In this document: positions 61,632-64,000 of the stretch, one piece after another
Position numbering within the stretch: the stretch's first letter is position 1
How the letters are laid out: every line of letters begins with the position of its first letter
From: Sphagnum compactum
Lineage: Eukaryota > Bryophyta > Sphagnopsida > Sphagnales
Direction: 5' to 3'
DNA: 64,000 nucleotides
NCBI GenBank assembly: GCA_965153455.1
Contig: OZ234500.1
Coordinates: 7,502,001-7,566,000, forward strand
Program-made: the position numbers and the translations under genes
The notes under the pieces: model-generated
What the model was told of the DNA's origin: nothing
Databases searched by the model: none
Seen by the model: only the letters and a program-made list of their open reading frames with translations

Positions 61632-62132
61632 GCAGTGTTTTCTTTTCTGGCTAAATTTAGCTAGTTGGTTTTTTTTTCCAAAATGGCTGCCAGTATTATA
61701 GAGTATACAATTTTTTAGTCGTCAAATTTCGATTTTTTTCCCCAAAACCAGAAGATTTCTCTATTGGATTCTGACATGTAGCCAAAAATGTGAATGATGG
61801 CCCACTTCGGCTGCATCACAAAAATGGGAACTAAGAGTTTTTTTCTTTTTTTTTTTTGCTTTTTTGTGACGTAGCTGCAGTGGCAATCATCCATAAGAAA
61901 GTTTTGACAAATTTGGCTATAAACAGGATGTGAAAGTAGAAAGGTTTAAGCATCCTTCATATTTTTGGCTACATACTAAAGAACTCAATAGAGAAATCTA
62001 GCGATTTCTCCCAAAACACTGATTTCTTTAAAAAGTTGGCAACTCGAAAACCAAGAAACACATGTAATTTATAATTGTTTTGAAAACAATTCGCCAACTA
62101 ACTAAATTTAGCCAAGGAAAATAAAAACAGTT
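61632..62132. mobile_element. Long foldback (hairpin) element, about 500 bp
   Basis: The terminal arms GGCTAAATTTAGCTAGTTGG (61649-61668) and CCAACTAACTAAATTTAGCC (62094-62113) are inverted with one mismatch. Weaker pairing extends outwards to about 61632 and 62132. Inside, 61754-61799 pairs with 61951-61999 (GATTTCTCTATTG...GTAGCCAAAAAT against its complement) and 61800-61825 pairs with 61861-61885, leaving a T-rich loop at about 61826-61858. Part of the right arm (about 61886-61950) is unpaired. Nothing in it is coding. Related single arms occur near 15.1, 22.3 and 50.6 kb. It sits about 530 bp upstream of the gene 3 TATA box. Confidence 0.8.
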
Positions 62133-62139
62133 TAGAGAT

Positions 62140-62790
62140 GCCGTTTCATTCAAGACAGCAATTCCGTTGTTGAATGCAACAGGTGTGAGCTAGCGTGTGG
62201 GAGGAAAGACTCATCGATCCCAGCCATGGAGTTTTTAAAAGCAAGTCGGGTTTACTTGACCTCCAAAAAGTATTTTTAACCCGGCATAAGGATAAAGTCC
62301 TAAAATTGTACAATCAGCAGCTTTACACATGGTGGTTTTGCGTTTGTTGCGATTTCCAAAGCTCTGATAATGATGAGTCGACAGTAGGCCGGAAGCGGGT
62401 ACGATTCTTGTTGCGCAATTGTTCTTTTTTGGGTATCCCTCCACTGCATTGGGCAGCCATTCTGTTCTTCACTCTAAACCAATAACCCTAATATTGACCA
62501 GCTTAGTTACGCGGCACGCATTACAAGTAATTCTTGTACTTTGCCATGATGAACCACCCACCAACAACTTCCATGGTGGCCACTCTCTGGGCTCTAGAAT
62601 TGCTATTATGGCTACAAACGTGTCATACTGTATACATTGTTGGTTATTGTTTCTGTGAAATTAAAGTGCATTCAGCTAATGCTAAATTATGATGGGTGTT
62701 GATTTTGTACGATGCAATTATCAAGCCAATGTGTGGTTTTTAGCAACAAATGTCTGCCACCTTTATCATTTTTGACTATTCACCAATTTA
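62140..62790. other. Intergenic with some CpG, no gene assigned
   Basis: A 96-codon + frame at 62195-62485 (with WWFCVCC and GRKRVRF) lacks recognisable domains and has no clear promoter. It may be a degraded exon or chance. Confidence 0.35.
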
Positions 62791-63125
62791 GACAATATAG
62801 AATTTGATGAATGCTGAAAAACTAAAACTTGCAAATACAAATCTGATCATGCATAGAAATTGCAACATGGATAGAAAACTTGACCACATGCATGACACCG
62901 TGACAAAAATCTCAAACTTTCAAACATCCACAAAAACTTGAACATGCAATGATTATACAACACCATGAAAAAAAATTTAAACTTCTCCAAAAAAAATTGG
63001 AATATGCAAAGAATTTGAGCATGAACTGAACATCTTGATAGAAATGTCACACTTGCAAAATAAATAGCAATATGCATAGAAATTGGAAGATGCATAGAAA
63101 AGAAACACATTTACAAAAATGTAAT
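62790..63125. repeat. Degenerate tandem repeats (ATGCATAGAAATTG type)
   Basis: GCATAGAAATTG(C/G)AA, ACTTGCAAA and CATGCA motifs recur roughly every 25-35 bp over 330 bp, consistent with an old minisatellite. Confidence 0.65.
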
Positions 63126-63129
63126 ATTC

Positions 63130-63790
63130 ATAATGTGCACATGATACACAACAATTGATCATTCGAATGCATACAAATGTTATATCCACATGTAAATTGC
63201 CATATAATGTAAACATAAACACATTTGATGCACGACAAACCAAATTATATCACACAAAGGAAAAAAAAACAATGTTTACAAATCATTTCCAAGATTTAAA
63301 ACAATTGTCAATATATGATCTTACCAACTATATTAAGTCAAGATTAAATGTTATCTACCAACTATAAGGTAAATATATGCTTCCTATTGTAATTCATTGT
63401 CCAATTTGATATTGATCATTATAAGGGAAATTGTTCATTTTGTAAAAGAGTTGAATGTATATTCAAACAACGAGGTCCAAACGTCCACAAAGCCTATTCC
63501 ACAATTTGGTCTTCATGAACATCAAATTTTTAAAAGTTCTTTCAAGTTCAACCAGATTAAAAGGAGCCACATTTGTCCTTTTTAACTTGTGTTTTTTATT
63601 GTTTCTTTCAAGAATGTTTTTGGAATCTTTTCAAACTATCATTTTAAAGTTTTAAAAAATCTTCAAATTTCGTTAATATTATTATGTTAAGGTTGATTTT
63701 AAACTTTGCCAAAACTATGTCATTTTTTAAAGAATTAAATTGTGTTTTTTGATGTTTCATTACTTCATTACCATATAAAAGCATTGGTTA
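63130..63790. other. AT-rich intergenic sequence
   Basis: Nothing beyond AT-rich, CpG-poor sequence was recognised. Confidence 0.5.
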
Positions 63791-64000
63791 TGATGCACTC
63801 CCAAGTCCCTAGTTAGTCCCAAGTTGGACTAACTTGTTCAAGTTGCGGAAAAGGGAGGGACTCAGGGCACGCTCCCAGCCTTCAGCACTAAGAGGGGTAG
63901 AGGGTCGTGCTGAAGCCTCGGGATGGACTAGGAAGAGTGAGAAGTTTTTCACCTACTCAAATCTACATCAAAACCAACCACAAGTTGGTTAGATCACTTT
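63791..64000 (-). mobile_element. LTR of the 7830-8770 family, cut by the window edge
   Basis: It starts TGATGCACTCCCAAGTCCC and follows the reverse complement of the 7830-8770 LTR through a GCGGAAAAGG block, GGGCACGCTCCC, a CAGCACTAAGAGGGG block, CGTGCTGAAG and GGACTAGGAAGAGTGA. The rest lies outside the window, so solo and full-length states cannot be told apart. Confidence 0.8.

Overview
The window looks like nuclear DNA of a land plant. It is AT-rich and gene-poor, with small GT-AG introns, LTR-retrotransposon remnants, MITE-like elements, a tRNA-derived SINE head and plant-type heavy-metal-associated (HMA) proteins. Most intergenic DNA looks CpG-poor, as expected for long-methylated transposon remains, while the gene neighbourhoods keep CpG. 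A decayed pogo-like transposase and the Tyr/Ser-rich tails of the HMA proteins suggest a seed-free plant (fern, lycophyte or bryophyte). That placement is an inference of low confidence. I see no rRNA genes, no intact tRNA genes and no bacterial features.

Only three protein genes can be supported, and all encode small HMA-domain proteins. Gene 1 (20420-22163, +) has four exons, a Cys-rich N-terminal extension and an intact LCCxxC motif. Gene 2 (39516-40034, -) is one long exon with an intact MCCxxC motif and a Tyr-rich tail carrying a 10-residue repeat; its 5' end is unresolved. Gene 3 (59512-61012, -) has four exons, has lost both metal-binding cysteines, and ends in a 92-residue Tyr/Gly/Ser-rich, prion-like tail. 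Genes 1 and 3 share exon number and intron phases (0, 0, 1), including an intron inside the Gly codon after the first HMA helix. They are therefore paralogues, probably from old tandem duplication later separated by about 20 kb blocks of repeats. TATA boxes lie at fitting distances upstream of genes 1 and 3.

Layout: 1-198, a 46-bp palindromic minisatellite; 0.2-7.8 kb, AT-rich repeat debris and MITE relatives; 7.8-8.8 kb, a complete solo LTR with a 5-bp target duplication; 8.8-19.3 kb, decayed repeats including a copia-like LTR; 19.3-22.2 kb, CpG-containing DNA and gene 1; 22.2-38.9 kb, repeats including a SINE inside GTAG/CTAC arrays; 39.5-43.1 kb, gene 2 and 3 kb of unique CpG-containing DNA; 43-53.8 kb, repeats, an LTR fragment and two CpG-containing islands; 53.9-55.5 kb, the pogo-like transposase relic; 56-59.2 kb, degenerate tandem repeats; 59.3-61.1 kb, gene 3 and its promoter; 61.6-62.1 kb, a long foldback element; 63.8 kb to the end, the edge of another LTR of the 7.8-kb family.

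The HMA proteins may form a small metal-binding or metal-sensing set with one member that no longer binds metal. That joint role is inferred from family membership and clustering only.
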